A DNA stretch of 64,000 nt. Source: SZAS-103 sp964640525. Its GTDB lineage: Bacteria > Pseudomonadota > Gammaproteobacteria > Xanthomonadales > Xanthomonadaceae. Location of the stretch: assembly GCA_964640525.1 (NCBI GenBank), contig CAZXGS010000005.1, positions 1 to 64,000 of the forward strand, given 5' to 3'. Position numbers and translations under genes: made by a program. Under the pieces are notes generated by a model. The model saw nothing but the letters and a program-made list of their open reading frames with translations, did not search any database and had not been told where the DNA came from. Positions 35,933 through 43,878 of this stretch are shown here, in pieces. Position 1 is the stretch's first letter. Every line of letters begins with the position of its first letter.

Positions 35933-36763
35933 ATGAGCGAGGCAGCCACACGCGAACCCCCGTCAGGACCGATCGGACATGCCCTGGTCACCGGCGCCTC
36001 CAGCGGCATCGGCGCGGCGATCGCGCGCGAATACGCGCGCCGCGGCAAGCCGCTGATCCTCACCGCCCGCCGCGAGGATCGCCTGCTGGCGCTGGCCGAC
36101 GAACTGCATGCGCAGGCGCCGTGCACGGTGCTTGCCGCCGACCTCGCCGACCCCGGCGTGCCGGCGGCGCTGGTGGAGCAGGTCCAGGCGCTGGGTCTGC
36201 ACGTGGACACGCTGGTCAACAACGCCGGCTACGGCGTGCCGGGCAGTTTCACCTCGCCAGCCTGGCAGACGCATGCGGACTTCCTGCAGGTGCTGGTGAC
36301 CGCGCCATGCGAACTCGCCTACCGCTTGCTGCCGGCGATGCAGGCACGCCGGCATGGCCGCATCCTCAACGTCGCCTCGCTGGCCGGGCTGATCCCCGGC
36401 TCGCCGGGCCACACCCTGTACGGCGCCGCCAAGAGCTTCATGGTCAAGTTCTCGCAATCCCTGGCGCTGGAAAACACCGACACCGGCGTACACGTGTGCG
36501 CGCTGTGCCCTGGCTTCACGTATTCGGAGTTTCACGACATCACCGGTACCCGCGGGATCGTGTCGAAGCTGCCGCGCTGGATGTGGATGTCCGCCGACGA
36601 GGTGGCACGGCTGGGGGTGGACGCGGTCGAACGCGGCCAGATCGTGTGCGTGAGCGGGCGCGCCAACCGCATGATCAAGCGCCTGTTCAAGCTGCTGCCT
36701 GATGGCATGGCATTGCGCAGCATGCGCAAGCGCGCCGGGCAGTTTCGCGCGCAAGATCGCTGA
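35933..36763 (+). CDS. Short-chain dehydrogenase/reductase
   Basis: This NAD(P)-dependent SDR of 276 residues has the dinucleotide motif VTGASSGIGAAIA (about 18-30), NNAGYG, the catalytic Ser region LNVASLAGLIPGSPG and YGAAKSFMVKFSQ (Tyr and Lys). The C-terminal part (MWMSADEVARLGVDAVERGQ) is like lipid- or sterol-acting SDRs of the DltE/YqjQ type. The substrate is unknown. The ATG at 35933 has GAGG eight bases upstream; an ATG ten codons earlier lacks one. It is divergent from tpiA. Confidence 0.88.
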   Translation: MSEAATREPPSGPIGHALVTGASSGIGAAIAREYARRGKPLILTARREDRLLALADELHAQAPCTVLAADLADPGVPAALVEQVQALGLHVDTLVNNAGYGVPGSFTSPAWQTHADFLQVLVTAPCELAYRLLPAMQARRHGRILNVASLAGLIPGSPGHTLYGAAKSFMVKFSQSLALENTDTGVHVCALCPGFTYSEFHDITGTRGIVSKLPRWMWMSADEVARLGVDAVERGQIVCVSGRANRMIKRLFKLLPDGMALRSMRKRAGQFRAQDR

Positions 36764-37423
36764 TCCATGGCGTGGAATGCCTGCCGCGACCAGCGCATGG
36801 CCGCGCCGCGCTCGTTTGCAGGTTTCGGCTGACGCCACACGCCGAACCGGCTACCGCATAGGCGTGTGCGGACCGAGCGGCAGCGCCCACGCCGGCGCTT
36901 GACAAGTGCCGAATGCGCGGCGCCATCATCGGCCGCAAGCAACGGGAGATGGCATTCCTTCCCGAACCGCCGCAAGGCTGATGATGCCTACCGAACCGGG
37001 CAAGCCGGTACGTGCAGGTGTCGCCGATCCATGCCGAGCCCTGCGCGCACGCGGTTTCCCGATTCGGAGCGCTGACCCGAAAGGCCACCAGGTCTTTCGG
37101 AACCTCGTGTCGTAGAAGGGATTCGACATGCAGCCTGCGGCGGTACACGACATCGTGCAGGGTTTGACCGGCAAGCGTGCCGGGCGCTACCCGGCGACGT
37201 GCTGCATCGTGGCGCATGCCATCCTCCGAGCGCATCCCCTGGTCGGACGACGGCGCCACGCGCCGCCTTCGCCCGCCAGCGCCGATCCATCGTCCGGATC
37301 CATCGCGCCGATCCCGTCCATGCAGGCACGCCGGATGCGCGTCGCGGGCATCCGACCCTGCGTCCCGGACACACCCGAACCCGCCACCGGCAATCCGGGC
37401 GCATCCATCACGAGGAGCCAGCC
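36764..37423. other. Long leader between the SDR and DUF190 genes
   Basis: This stretch contains the fluoride riboswitch at 36940-36993. A candidate expression-platform hairpin follows (CCGAAAG at 37077-37083 with CTTTCGG at 37094-37100). An open frame at 37128-37427 begins after a good ribosome site (GAAGGG), but its translation has no recognisable relatives or domain. About 430 bases separate the aptamer from the DUF190 start. That is unusually long, and is where crcB would be expected. Confidence 0.6.
36940..36993 (+). promoter_or_regulatory. Fluoride riboswitch (crcB motif), first copy
   Basis: The sequence CGGGAGATGGCATTCC, AACCGCC and GGCTGATGATGCCTAC in that order matches the fluoride riboswitch consensus (GGNGAUGGNNUUCNCC ... 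AACCGCC ... CUGAUGANGCCUAC). Fluoride binding turns on downstream genes for fluoride export. The nearest downstream recognisable gene is the DUF190 protein at 37424. There is no intact crcB behind this copy. Confidence 0.9.
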
Positions 37424-37759
37424 ATGACCACGCGTAGTCAGGTCACGTGCCTGCGCTTCTACATGCACGAGAATCGGCGTCACCACGGCATCCTGCTGTA
37501 CGAGTGGCTGCTGGAACGTGCGCGCAAGATGGGCATCCACGGCGGCACCGCGTGGCGCGCGATCGCCGGCTTCGGACGGCACGGGATCCTGCACGAGCAG
37601 CGCTTCCTTGAACCCGCGGGCGACCTCACGATCCGGTTGGATTTCGTGATCATGTCCGATCAGGCCGACGGCATGTTGGCGCTGCTGGAAGCCGAAGGGC
37701 TGGCGATCTTCCACATGGAATTCCCGGCCGCCTTCGGGGTCAGCGGAACGGGGACCTGA
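37424..37759 (+). CDS. DUF190 family protein (first copy)
   Basis: This 111-residue cytoplasmic protein has the DUF190 signature LRFYMHENRRHHGILLYEWLLERARKMGIHGGTAWRAIAGFGRHG, followed by the beta strands RLDFVIMSDQADGMLALLEAEG. DUF190 proteins have a PII-like ferredoxin fold and commonly sit in operons with crcB or cation channels, but their function is not established. AGGAG lies six bases before the ATG. It is about 56 percent identical by eye to the second copy at 53819 in its N-terminal half. Expression should be controlled by the fluoride riboswitch upstream. Confidence 0.9.
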   Translation: MTTRSQVTCLRFYMHENRRHHGILLYEWLLERARKMGIHGGTAWRAIAGFGRHGILHEQRFLEPAGDLTIRLDFVIMSDQADGMLALLEAEGLAIFHMEFPAAFGVSGTGT

Positions 37760-37763
37760 GCGC

Positions 37764-37905
37764 ATGTCGCCGCTGGCACGCCAGCTTGCGATCAACCTGA
37801 TCCAGGTCGCGTTCCTGCGGGTGTTCGCACCGCTGCTGGAAGGCGTGCTGCACCGCTTCGAGAAGATCGTCCAGGGCAAGCACGGGCCCAGCTTGCGGAT
37901 GCCAC
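37764..37905 (+). pseudogene. Truncated HyfC/HycD (NuoH-like) membrane subunit, N-terminal fragment
   Basis: Four bases after the DUF190 stop an ATG starts a hydrophobic N-terminus (ARQLAINLIQVAFLRVFAPL) followed by LEGVLHRFEKIVQGKHGPS. This resembles the first helix and loop of formate hydrogenlyase subunit 4 / HyfC / NuoH proteins, which read APLLxGxxR...RxGPS before QPY. Likeness stops at about residue 45; the frame then runs as noise antisense to rarA. It looks like a 5' remnant cut by a rearrangement. The alternative is a chance hydrophobic peptide. Confidence 0.45.
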
Positions 37906-37979
37906 CCATCTTGCCGCCGTCGCGTGGTGGCTCGACGCAGGCGTGCCCGGTTCGCCGCTGCGACCAACAGCGGCGGCGC

Positions 37980-39323
37980 TCAACGATCCTCGCGCGCCGC
38001 CGCACGTGCAGCGCGCAAGGCGTCGAGCTTTTCCTTGAGCTTGATTTCCATGCCGCGCTCGACCGGGCGGTAATAGATCCGTTCGCCGAGCGCATCCGGA
38101 AAGCCGGTCTGACCCAGCGCCACGCCGCCTTCGACATCGGGGTCGTATCGATAGCCCTTGCCGTAGCCGTGCGACTTCATCAACTGCGTCGGTGCATTGC
38201 GCAAATGCAGCGGCACCGCGTCGCTACCGTGCTCGCGCACGTCGGCTTGCACAGCGCCCCAGGCCACGCAGGCGGCGTTGGACTTGGCGGTACTGGCCAG
38301 ATAGATCACCAACTGCGCCAACGCCAGATCGCCCTCCGGGCTGCCCAGTCGATCGAACGCATTCCACGCATCGATCGCCATCGCCAACGCGCGCGGGTCA
38401 GCCAGACCGATGTCTTCCACCGCCATGCGGGTGAGCCGGCGCGTGAGGTAGCCCGGGTCGCAACCGCCGTCGAGCATGCGCGCGAACCAGTACAGCGCCG
38501 CGTCGGGATTGGAATTGCGCACGCACTTGTGCAACGCCGAAATCTGGTCGTAATACTGCTCGCCGCCCTTGTCGAAACGGCGCGTGCGATCGGCGAGCAC
38601 GGCTTCCAGGGTGGCGGGTGTGATCGTGCCACCCTCGCCCGCCAGTTCGGCGGCGATTTCCAGCAAGGTCAGGGCACGGCGCACATCGCCATCGGCGGCA
38701 CTGGCGATCAGTTCGAGCTGCGCGACATCCACCTCGATGTTGCGGCCACCGAGGCCGCGTTGGACGTCGTCGAGCGCACGTCGCAGTGCCGCGACGATGT
38801 CAGCGACCGACAGCGCTTCCAGCACGTGCACGCGGCAACGCGAAAGCAGCGCCGAGTTCAACTCGAACGAGGGGTTTTCGGTGGTGGCACCGACGAACAC
38901 GATTGAGCCGCGTTCGATGTGCGGCAGGAAGGCATCCTGCTGGGTCTTGTTGAATCGGTGCACCTCGTCGACGAACAGCACCGTGCGCTGCCCGTGGGCG
39001 TGGCGTTCGGCTGCGGCGGCAAGAACCTGGCGCACCTCCGGCAGGCCCGAGAGCACCGCCGAGATGGCCACGAAGCTCGCGTCGGCATACAGCGCGAGCA
39101 ACAACGCCAGGGTCGTCTTGCCGCAGCCCGGCGGTCCCCACAGGATCATCGAGTGGACGCGTCCGGCGGCGATCGCGCGCCGCAGGGGCGCGTCCTGAGC
39201 CAGCAGCCGTCGCTGCCCTACCACCTCGTCGAGGGAGCGCGGGCGCATGCGCTCGGCAAGGGGTTTCAGGGCTTCAGGCGCGGAACACGGCACGTTGCGA
39301 CCGGTGAATGGATTTTTCGACAC
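37980..39323 (-). CDS. rarA: Replication-associated recombination protein A (RarA/MgsA)
   Basis: RarA is an AAA+ ATPase related to clamp loaders that acts at stalled forks. Motifs include LAERMRPRSLDEVVGQRRLL, the Walker A WGPPGCGKTT, the Walker B VLFVDEVHRFNKTQQDAFLP and GATTENPSFELNSALLSRC (sensor 1 and arginine finger). The C-terminal tetramerisation domain follows, with GYLTRRLTRMAVEDIGLADP and YKY-like GYGKGYRYDPD. The start is a GTG with GGAGG five bases upstream; 447 residues. In relatives it usually follows lolA and precedes serS; neither is present here. Confidence 0.94.
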   Translation of the reverse strand: MSKNPFTGRNVPCSAPEALKPLAERMRPRSLDEVVGQRRLLAQDAPLRRAIAAGRVHSMILWGPPGCGKTTLALLLALYADASFVAISAVLSGLPEVRQVLAAAAERHAHGQRTVLFVDEVHRFNKTQQDAFLPHIERGSIVFVGATTENPSFELNSALLSRCRVHVLEALSVADIVAALRRALDDVQRGLGGRNIEVDVAQLELIASAADGDVRRALTLLEIAAELAGEGGTITPATLEAVLADRTRRFDKGGEQYYDQISALHKCVRNSNPDAALYWFARMLDGGCDPGYLTRRLTRMAVEDIGLADPRALAMAIDAWNAFDRLGSPEGDLALAQLVIYLASTAKSNAACVAWGAVQADVREHGSDAVPLHLRNAPTQLMKSHGYGKGYRYDPDVEGGVALGQTGFPDALGERIYYRPVERGMEIKLKEKLDALRAARAAAREDR

Positions 39324-39566
39324 ACGCGCCTCCGATCCAGAGCACCTGCCTGCGATTCGATACGGCACTTGCGTCCCGCGGCGGCGGGCATCCCTCCGTG
39401 GCGCTATTGCCGTTCGCCATCCATGGCTCACCGAAAAACGCCGCGCGAGATGCCAGTCATTCCGCGCGAGCAGCCATCCCTGGCGCGGCCGCCAGTCGCC
39501 ATCCATGGCTCCTCAGGCAACGCGGCGCGAACTGCCATTCATGGCAGTTCGCAAACGCCGCGTTGG
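39324..39566. other. Spacer with repeated Met-codon-like words and a hairpin
   Basis: No gene is seen. The word gccatccatggctc occurs twice (about 39417 and 39499), and the word gccgcgcgagatgcca has a diverged second copy. The clearest structure is the perfect 11-bp hairpin at 39527-39552, listed separately. Confidence 0.5.
39527..39552 (-). terminator. Hairpin 15 bases beyond the fatty acyl-CoA reductase stop
   Basis: A perfect 11-bp stem GCGAACTGCCA/TGGCAGTTCGC with a four-base loop lies just downstream of the 39567 stop. There is no T tract on the minus strand, so it may stabilise the mRNA end or act with Rho. Confidence 0.5.
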
Positions 39567-41555
39567 CTACCAATGCACGCCGCGCATCAGGGAGGCGAAG
39601 GCGATCTGCTCGTTGCTCGGCGGCGCCTGCTCGCCGGCACCCTTGCCGCCCTTGGCGGCGGCGGAGTCCGGGAACAGTTCGAAGGCGGTGTTCATGACCA
39701 CCTCGTACATCTTCGGCGCCAGCGCGTTGATGGTCGCGGCGAAGATGCCCAGGCGGGTGGCGATCCGGCTCGGGCGCTCGATGATCGCCTGCACCACCAG
39801 GTCGGCGGCTTCCTCGGGCGACAGCGTTGGCACCGACTCGTACATCTTGGTCGGGGCGATCATCGCGGTCTTCACCAGCGGCATGTTGATGGTGGTGAAG
39901 GCGATGTTCTTGCCGGAGAACTCGGCCTGCGCGCAACGGCTGAACGCGTCCAGTGCCGCCTTGCTGGCGACGTACGCGGAGAATCGCGGCGAGTTGGCCA
40001 GCACGCCGATCGAGCTGATGTTGATGATGTGGCCGCGGCGGCGCTCGGTCATCTTCGGCAGCAGGCCCATGATCAGGCGCAGCGAGCCGAAGTAGTTCAA
40101 CTGCATGGTGCGCTCGAAGTCGTGGAAGCGGTCGTAGGACAATTCGATCGATCGCCGGATCGAACGGCCGGCGTTGTTGACCAGCACATCGACGTGGCCG
40201 TGGTCCTTGAGGATCTCCGCCACCAGCCGGTCGCAGTCGGCCAGGTCGGACAGATCGGCCGTGTAGGCGAAGCATTTGCCACCTGCGGCGATGATCTCCT
40301 CGCGCGTGGCATTCAGCTCTTCCTGGCCGCGCGCCACGATCACTGTCTTCGCACCCGCGCCGGCAGCCTTCAGTGCCACCGCCTTGCCGATGCCCGCCGA
40401 GCCGCCGGTAATCACCACCACCTTGCCGGCCACCTTGCCGCGCAGCGAGTGGTCGACGAACAGGTCCGGATCGAGGTTGCGCTCCCAGAAGTCCCACAGC
40501 CGCCACGCGTAGCTCTCCAGCGTGGGCACAACGATCTTGCTGCCCTTGAGCGCGCGCTCGGCCTCACGGCTGTCGAAGCGGGTGGGATAGGTGATGAACT
40601 TGAGCGTCTCCCTGGGAATCTTCAGGTCGCGCAGCACCGCGCCCACCATGCGTTTGACCGGCGGCAGGTTGCCAAGTGCCGCGCGCATCGGGAACGGGAT
40701 GAAGGAAAACATGCGCGCGTCGATGCGCATGGTCATCTCCGGCGCGTGCGCGGCGCGGCAGAAGGTGTTGAGCACGGTGCCCACGCGCTGTGGTTCGGGG
40801 TCGACGAGGTGGAAGCAATGTCCGTCCAGACCCTTCTTGTGCGCGATGTGGTCCATCGCGTCGGCGACGAAGTCCACCGGCACGATGTTGATGCGCCCGC
40901 CCTCGATGCCAAGCGTGGGCATCCACTGCGGCAGCATCTGGCGCATCTTCTTGATCAGCGGGAACAGGTAGTACGGGCCGTCGATCTTGTCCATTTCGCC
41001 GGTCTGCGAATGGCCGACCACCATGCCCGGACGGTAGATCCGCCACGGAATCGTGCAATCGTTGCGCACCAGCCCTTCCGAGTCGTGCTTGGTGCGCAGG
41101 TAGGGATCGTCCAGCTCCTCGGCCTCGTCGAACATGTCCTCGCGGAACACGCCGGTGTACAGACCGGCGGCGGCGATCGAACTGGTGTGGTGGAAGCAGC
41201 CGGCCTTGAGCGCGGTCGCCAGCGCGATGGCGTTGCGGGTGCCGTCGATGTTGGCCACGCGCTGGCTCTCGGCGTCGGCCTTGAGGTCGTAGATCGCCGC
41301 CAGGTGGAAGAAGTGGTCGATCTTGCCGCTCAAGGCGCGCAGCTTTGCCGGCGTCAGCCCGAGCTTCGCGGCCGCCAGGTCGCCATGCACCGGCAGCACG
41401 CGTTTGCGATCCCACCCCATCTTTTCGGCGATTGCCTCGAACTTCTTCTCCGAGCCCTTGCGCAGCATCAGGTGAATGGTGCCCTTGCGCTTGAGCAGGT
41501 TGCTGACCAGGTAACGGCCGATGAAGCCGGTGCCGCCGGTGACGAAGTAGTTCAT
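39567..41555 (-). CDS. Bifunctional fatty acyl-CoA reductase (fatty alcohol forming)
   Basis: The 662-residue protein has two Rossmann/SDR halves. The N-terminal male-sterility-like half (about 1-360) starts MNYFVTGGTGFIGRYL and has FHLAAIYD and PYLRTKHDSE. The C-terminal SDR half (about 375-640) has VVVITGGSAGIGKAVA, VDVLVNNAGRSIRRS, FERTMQLNYFG and SAYVASKAALDAFSRC. Order, length and motifs follow the Marinobacter fatty acyl-CoA reductase closely, including GEMDKIDGPYYLFPLIKKM and the end FASLMRGVHW. That enzyme reduces acyl-CoA through the aldehyde to a fatty alcohol with NADPH, for wax esters. Here it diverges from an acyl-CoA-binding protein gene. Confidence 0.92.
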   Translation of the reverse strand: MNYFVTGGTGFIGRYLVSNLLKRKGTIHLMLRKGSEKKFEAIAEKMGWDRKRVLPVHGDLAAAKLGLTPAKLRALSGKIDHFFHLAAIYDLKADAESQRVANIDGTRNAIALATALKAGCFHHTSSIAAAGLYTGVFREDMFDEAEELDDPYLRTKHDSEGLVRNDCTIPWRIYRPGMVVGHSQTGEMDKIDGPYYLFPLIKKMRQMLPQWMPTLGIEGGRINIVPVDFVADAMDHIAHKKGLDGHCFHLVDPEPQRVGTVLNTFCRAAHAPEMTMRIDARMFSFIPFPMRAALGNLPPVKRMVGAVLRDLKIPRETLKFITYPTRFDSREAERALKGSKIVVPTLESYAWRLWDFWERNLDPDLFVDHSLRGKVAGKVVVITGGSAGIGKAVALKAAGAGAKTVIVARGQEELNATREEIIAAGGKCFAYTADLSDLADCDRLVAEILKDHGHVDVLVNNAGRSIRRSIELSYDRFHDFERTMQLNYFGSLRLIMGLLPKMTERRRGHIINISSIGVLANSPRFSAYVASKAALDAFSRCAQAEFSGKNIAFTTINMPLVKTAMIAPTKMYESVPTLSPEEAADLVVQAIIERPSRIATRLGIFAATINALAPKMYEVVMNTAFELFPDSAAAKGGKGAGEQAPPSNEQIAFASLMRGVHW

Positions 41556-41805
41556 GCCTCTGGCTCCCGAGTGGAAACGTTGGTTGGCTGCCGGCGCCTT
41601 GCCGGTGGAATCCGTTGCGCCGGCCTGGTGCGGATGCGGCAGACATCATCCCGCGTCGCGGACACGCTTGCGCGCGCACCGCGACGCCCGCACGATGGAG
41701 CCCGCATCGCCCTCGCCAAGCGCCGCATACGGTGGCGTCTGGCATCCGGAAGATGCATGCTATCACCCCAACCTCGCCGCACGGCATTCCCGCACAAGGC
41801 ATCCC

Positions 41806-42063
41806 ATGGCCGACATCAAGACCGAGTTCGAGGAGGCCGCCAAGGCGGTCAAGACCCTCACCCAGCGCCCCGACAACGACGTCCTGCTCAAGCTCTACGC
41901 GCTCTACAAGCAGGGTGCCGAGGGTGACGTCAACGGCGCCAAGCCGGGCTTTTTCGACTTCGTCGGCAGCGCCAAGTACGAAGCGTGGGAGAAGCTCAAG
42001 GGCACCAAGCCCGAGGAGGCGATGAAGAAGTACATCGCCACCGTCAAATCGCTGATGAAGTGA
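41806..42063 (+). CDS. Acyl-CoA-binding protein
   Basis: This 85-residue four-helix ACBP has the family core EFEEAAKAVKTLTQRPDNDVLLKLYALYKQ and the ligand-binding KQGAEGDVNGAKPGFFDF and KYEAWEKLKGTKPEEAMKKYI. It buffers and delivers long-chain acyl-CoA in the cytoplasm. ACBP is patchily distributed in bacteria. Here it lies divergent from a fatty acyl-CoA reductase, which uses the same ligand, and just upstream of a TetR regulator. Confidence 0.94.
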   Translation: MADIKTEFEEAAKAVKTLTQRPDNDVLLKLYALYKQGAEGDVNGAKPGFFDFVGSAKYEAWEKLKGTKPEEAMKKYIATVKSLMK

Positions 42064-42106
42064 GCCCGGCAGGCGCGTCTTCGCGCGCCCGGATCGGCAA
42101 TCGCGC

Positions 42107-42733
42107 ATGGCCCGCCAGACCAAGCAGCGCATCCTCGACGCCAGCCTCGCCCTGTTCAACGCCCAGGGCGAGCCCAACGTCACCACCAATCACATCGCCG
42201 ACGAACTGGAGATCAGCCCGGGCAACCTGTACTACCACTTCCGCAACAAGGACGACATCATCGAGCAGATCTTCGTGCGCTTCGAGGATCGCATGGACAA
42301 GGCCCTGGCCGCGCCCGACGAACGCCTGCCCGAACTGGAAGACGTGTGGTTGCAGTTGCACCTGGTGTTCGAGTGCATCTCCGAGTATCGCTTCCTGTAC
42401 CGCGACATCGTCGACATCCTCAGCCGCAACCGCACCTTGCGACTGCGCTTCGCGCGCATCCTCAAGCGCGCGGCGGAAAACGCCAGCAAGGTCATGCGCG
42501 GGCTGGTGCGCAATGGCGCGATGCGCGCCTCGGCGGCGGAGATCGACGCCACCGCGACCAACATCCTGGTGATCGCCACGTTCTGGTTGAACTACGCCAG
42601 CGTGCGTGGCGACCGCGACGAGAATGCGTCGATCCGGCTGGGCATCGTGCAGGTCATGATGCTGATCGCACCGTTCCTGCGCGATGCCGAGCGCCTGCAC
42701 CTGCACAACCTGACCCGCGCCTACGCGACATGA
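42107..42733 (+). CDS. TetR family transcriptional regulator
   Basis: This 208-residue protein has an N-terminal helix-turn-helix (RILDASLALFNAQGEPNVTTNHIADELEISPGNLYYHFRNKDDII), followed by the all-helical ligand-binding domain. It begins 43 bases after the ACBP stop and is probably cotranscribed. By analogy with FabR/FadR-like TetR proteins it could sense an acyl-CoA and control the divergent reductase/ACBP genes. That is inference from position, not from a specific motif. Confidence 0.9.
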   Translation: MARQTKQRILDASLALFNAQGEPNVTTNHIADELEISPGNLYYHFRNKDDIIEQIFVRFEDRMDKALAAPDERLPELEDVWLQLHLVFECISEYRFLYRDIVDILSRNRTLRLRFARILKRAAENASKVMRGLVRNGAMRASAAEIDATATNILVIATFWLNYASVRGDRDENASIRLGIVQVMMLIAPFLRDAERLHLHNLTRAYAT

Positions 42734-42851
42734 TGCAGGCGCCCGTGGCGCCGGCCCGGCAGCGATCGATGCACGCCGTCGTCACCTGCCGCCCGCGGCG
42801 TGGCGGACGGCAGATGCGCGAGACCTGCACCTCCCGCGAGGCAACCAGGAC

Positions 42852-43292
42852 TCAGGCCGCCTTGCGCGTCTTGCGCCGCGCCGTCGTCTTCACCGCCGGC
42901 TTGCGCGCCTTGCGGACCGGCTTGCGGGTGGCCTTGGTGCTGCGCGCGCGGATGCCGAGCACGGCGGTGACGCCGTCGAGGCGACGCAGGACCGGCTGCA
43001 GGCGATCGTGTGCGCCGGTCGCCAGTTCACCGGCGATGGCGACGACGCGCTGGCCCAGCGCGTTGGCACCGGTGAGCGTGCGATCACGGTAGTAGCGGCC
43101 CTGCTCGCCAAGGCCCTCGAGCATGATGCCGGTGGCCTTGGGCACGCGACCGGCGACGGCGACGGCTTCCTGCACCGCGGCGGCGGTATTCCTGCGGATC
43201 AACGATGCCGCACCGAGGCCGGCCAACAGCACGGCGCGCGCACCCGGGAGGTCGGTCACGGATGGAGCGGTGTTTTCGTTCTGGACGTTCAT
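42852..43292 (-). CDS. Phasin-like protein with Lys/Arg/Ala-rich histone-like tail
   Basis: Residues 15-95 form an amphipathic, Ala-rich helical region (AVLLAGLGAASLIRRNTAAAVQEAVAVAGRVP) like PF05597 phasins. Residues 108-146 are a basic tail of KxxRK and AxK repeats (RKPVRKARKPAVKTTARRKTRKAA) like that of PhaF. PhaF-type phasins coat polyester granules and bind the nucleoid through the tail. GAGG lies five bases before the ATG. No PHA synthase is nearby. Given the neighbouring fatty-alcohol genes, another neutral-lipid granule is a conceivable target. The assignment is moderate. Confidence 0.6.
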   Translation of the reverse strand: MNVQNENTAPSVTDLPGARAVLLAGLGAASLIRRNTAAAVQEAVAVAGRVPKATGIMLEGLGEQGRYYRDRTLTGANALGQRVVAIAGELATGAHDRLQPVLRRLDGVTAVLGIRARSTKATRKPVRKARKPAVKTTARRKTRKAA

Positions 43293-43480
43293 GGTCACCT
43301 CGCAGTGGTGGATGGTCTGGATGTCGCGGTCCGGATGAACCGACGGGATGCAGTATCCAAACAATCGTTTGAGCAAATGCACCAAGGCGCGACGACGTTT
43401 CCGGCCGCGAACGCGCCACGCGCGGGCGCGCCGAGGTCGATGCACCCTGGCTTGCCGGCGGCGCAACGGCAGCGCGGGAA

Positions 43481-43642
43481 TCAGTGGTCCGGATGGCGCA
43501 GCTTCCACGCCGCAAGCGCCCGTTCCCAGGCCTCAAACTCCTGCGCATACATCTCGAACACGCACAGCTCGCAGCCACTTTCGCAGCAGTCGCAAGCCAG
43601 CGGCTTTTCGGGGGGGTGCGGACGCGGATCCGGATCGTCCAT
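43481..43642 (-). CDS. Oxidoreductase-like domain protein (PF09791-type), 53 residues
   Basis: This short Cys-rich protein was found by reading the minus strand. After an acidic/Pro-rich start it has PLACDCCESGCELCVFEMY, an exact fit to the oxidoreductase-like pattern of four closely spaced cysteines followed by C-V-F/Y. It then has a helix EAWERALAAWKLRHPDH. The cysteines probably bind a metal or form disulphides. Homologous short proteins are common in proteobacteria and also form the N-terminal part of eukaryotic proteins of unknown function. Confidence 0.8.
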   Translation of the reverse strand: MDDPDPRPHPPEKPLACDCCESGCELCVFEMYAQEFEAWERALAAWKLRHPDH

Positions 43643-43878
43643 GGCCGGTACAGTCTAGCGGCTGGCGTGCGACGCATGCGTTGCCGGCGGCATGGGGCAA
43701 TCGGTACCTTCCCCCGTCCGGCGCTGCGCACCGCTTGCTCGCGGCGGACAAAGGAGTCGCTTGTGGGTTCGAGTTCGGGAGCAAGTCAGCGGCCGAACGG
43801 TTGGCGGGAGCATGCTGGCCACTTGCCAGCGTCCGCGTCCGGCGACATGCTCAGCCTTCCATTCCCTGGAGTATCGAC

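Noticed and set aside
37128..37427. 99-codon frame between the fluoride riboswitch and DUF190, with a good GAAGGG ribosome site
   Set aside because: The translation is Arg/Pro/Ala-rich without hydrophobic helices, so it is not a CrcB remnant, and it overlaps the DUF190 start. It is mentioned in the leader description but not called.
37905..38906. Continuation of the plus-strand frame that starts with the HyfC-like peptide
   Set aside because: It runs antisense to rarA and loses any protein-like character after about residue 45.
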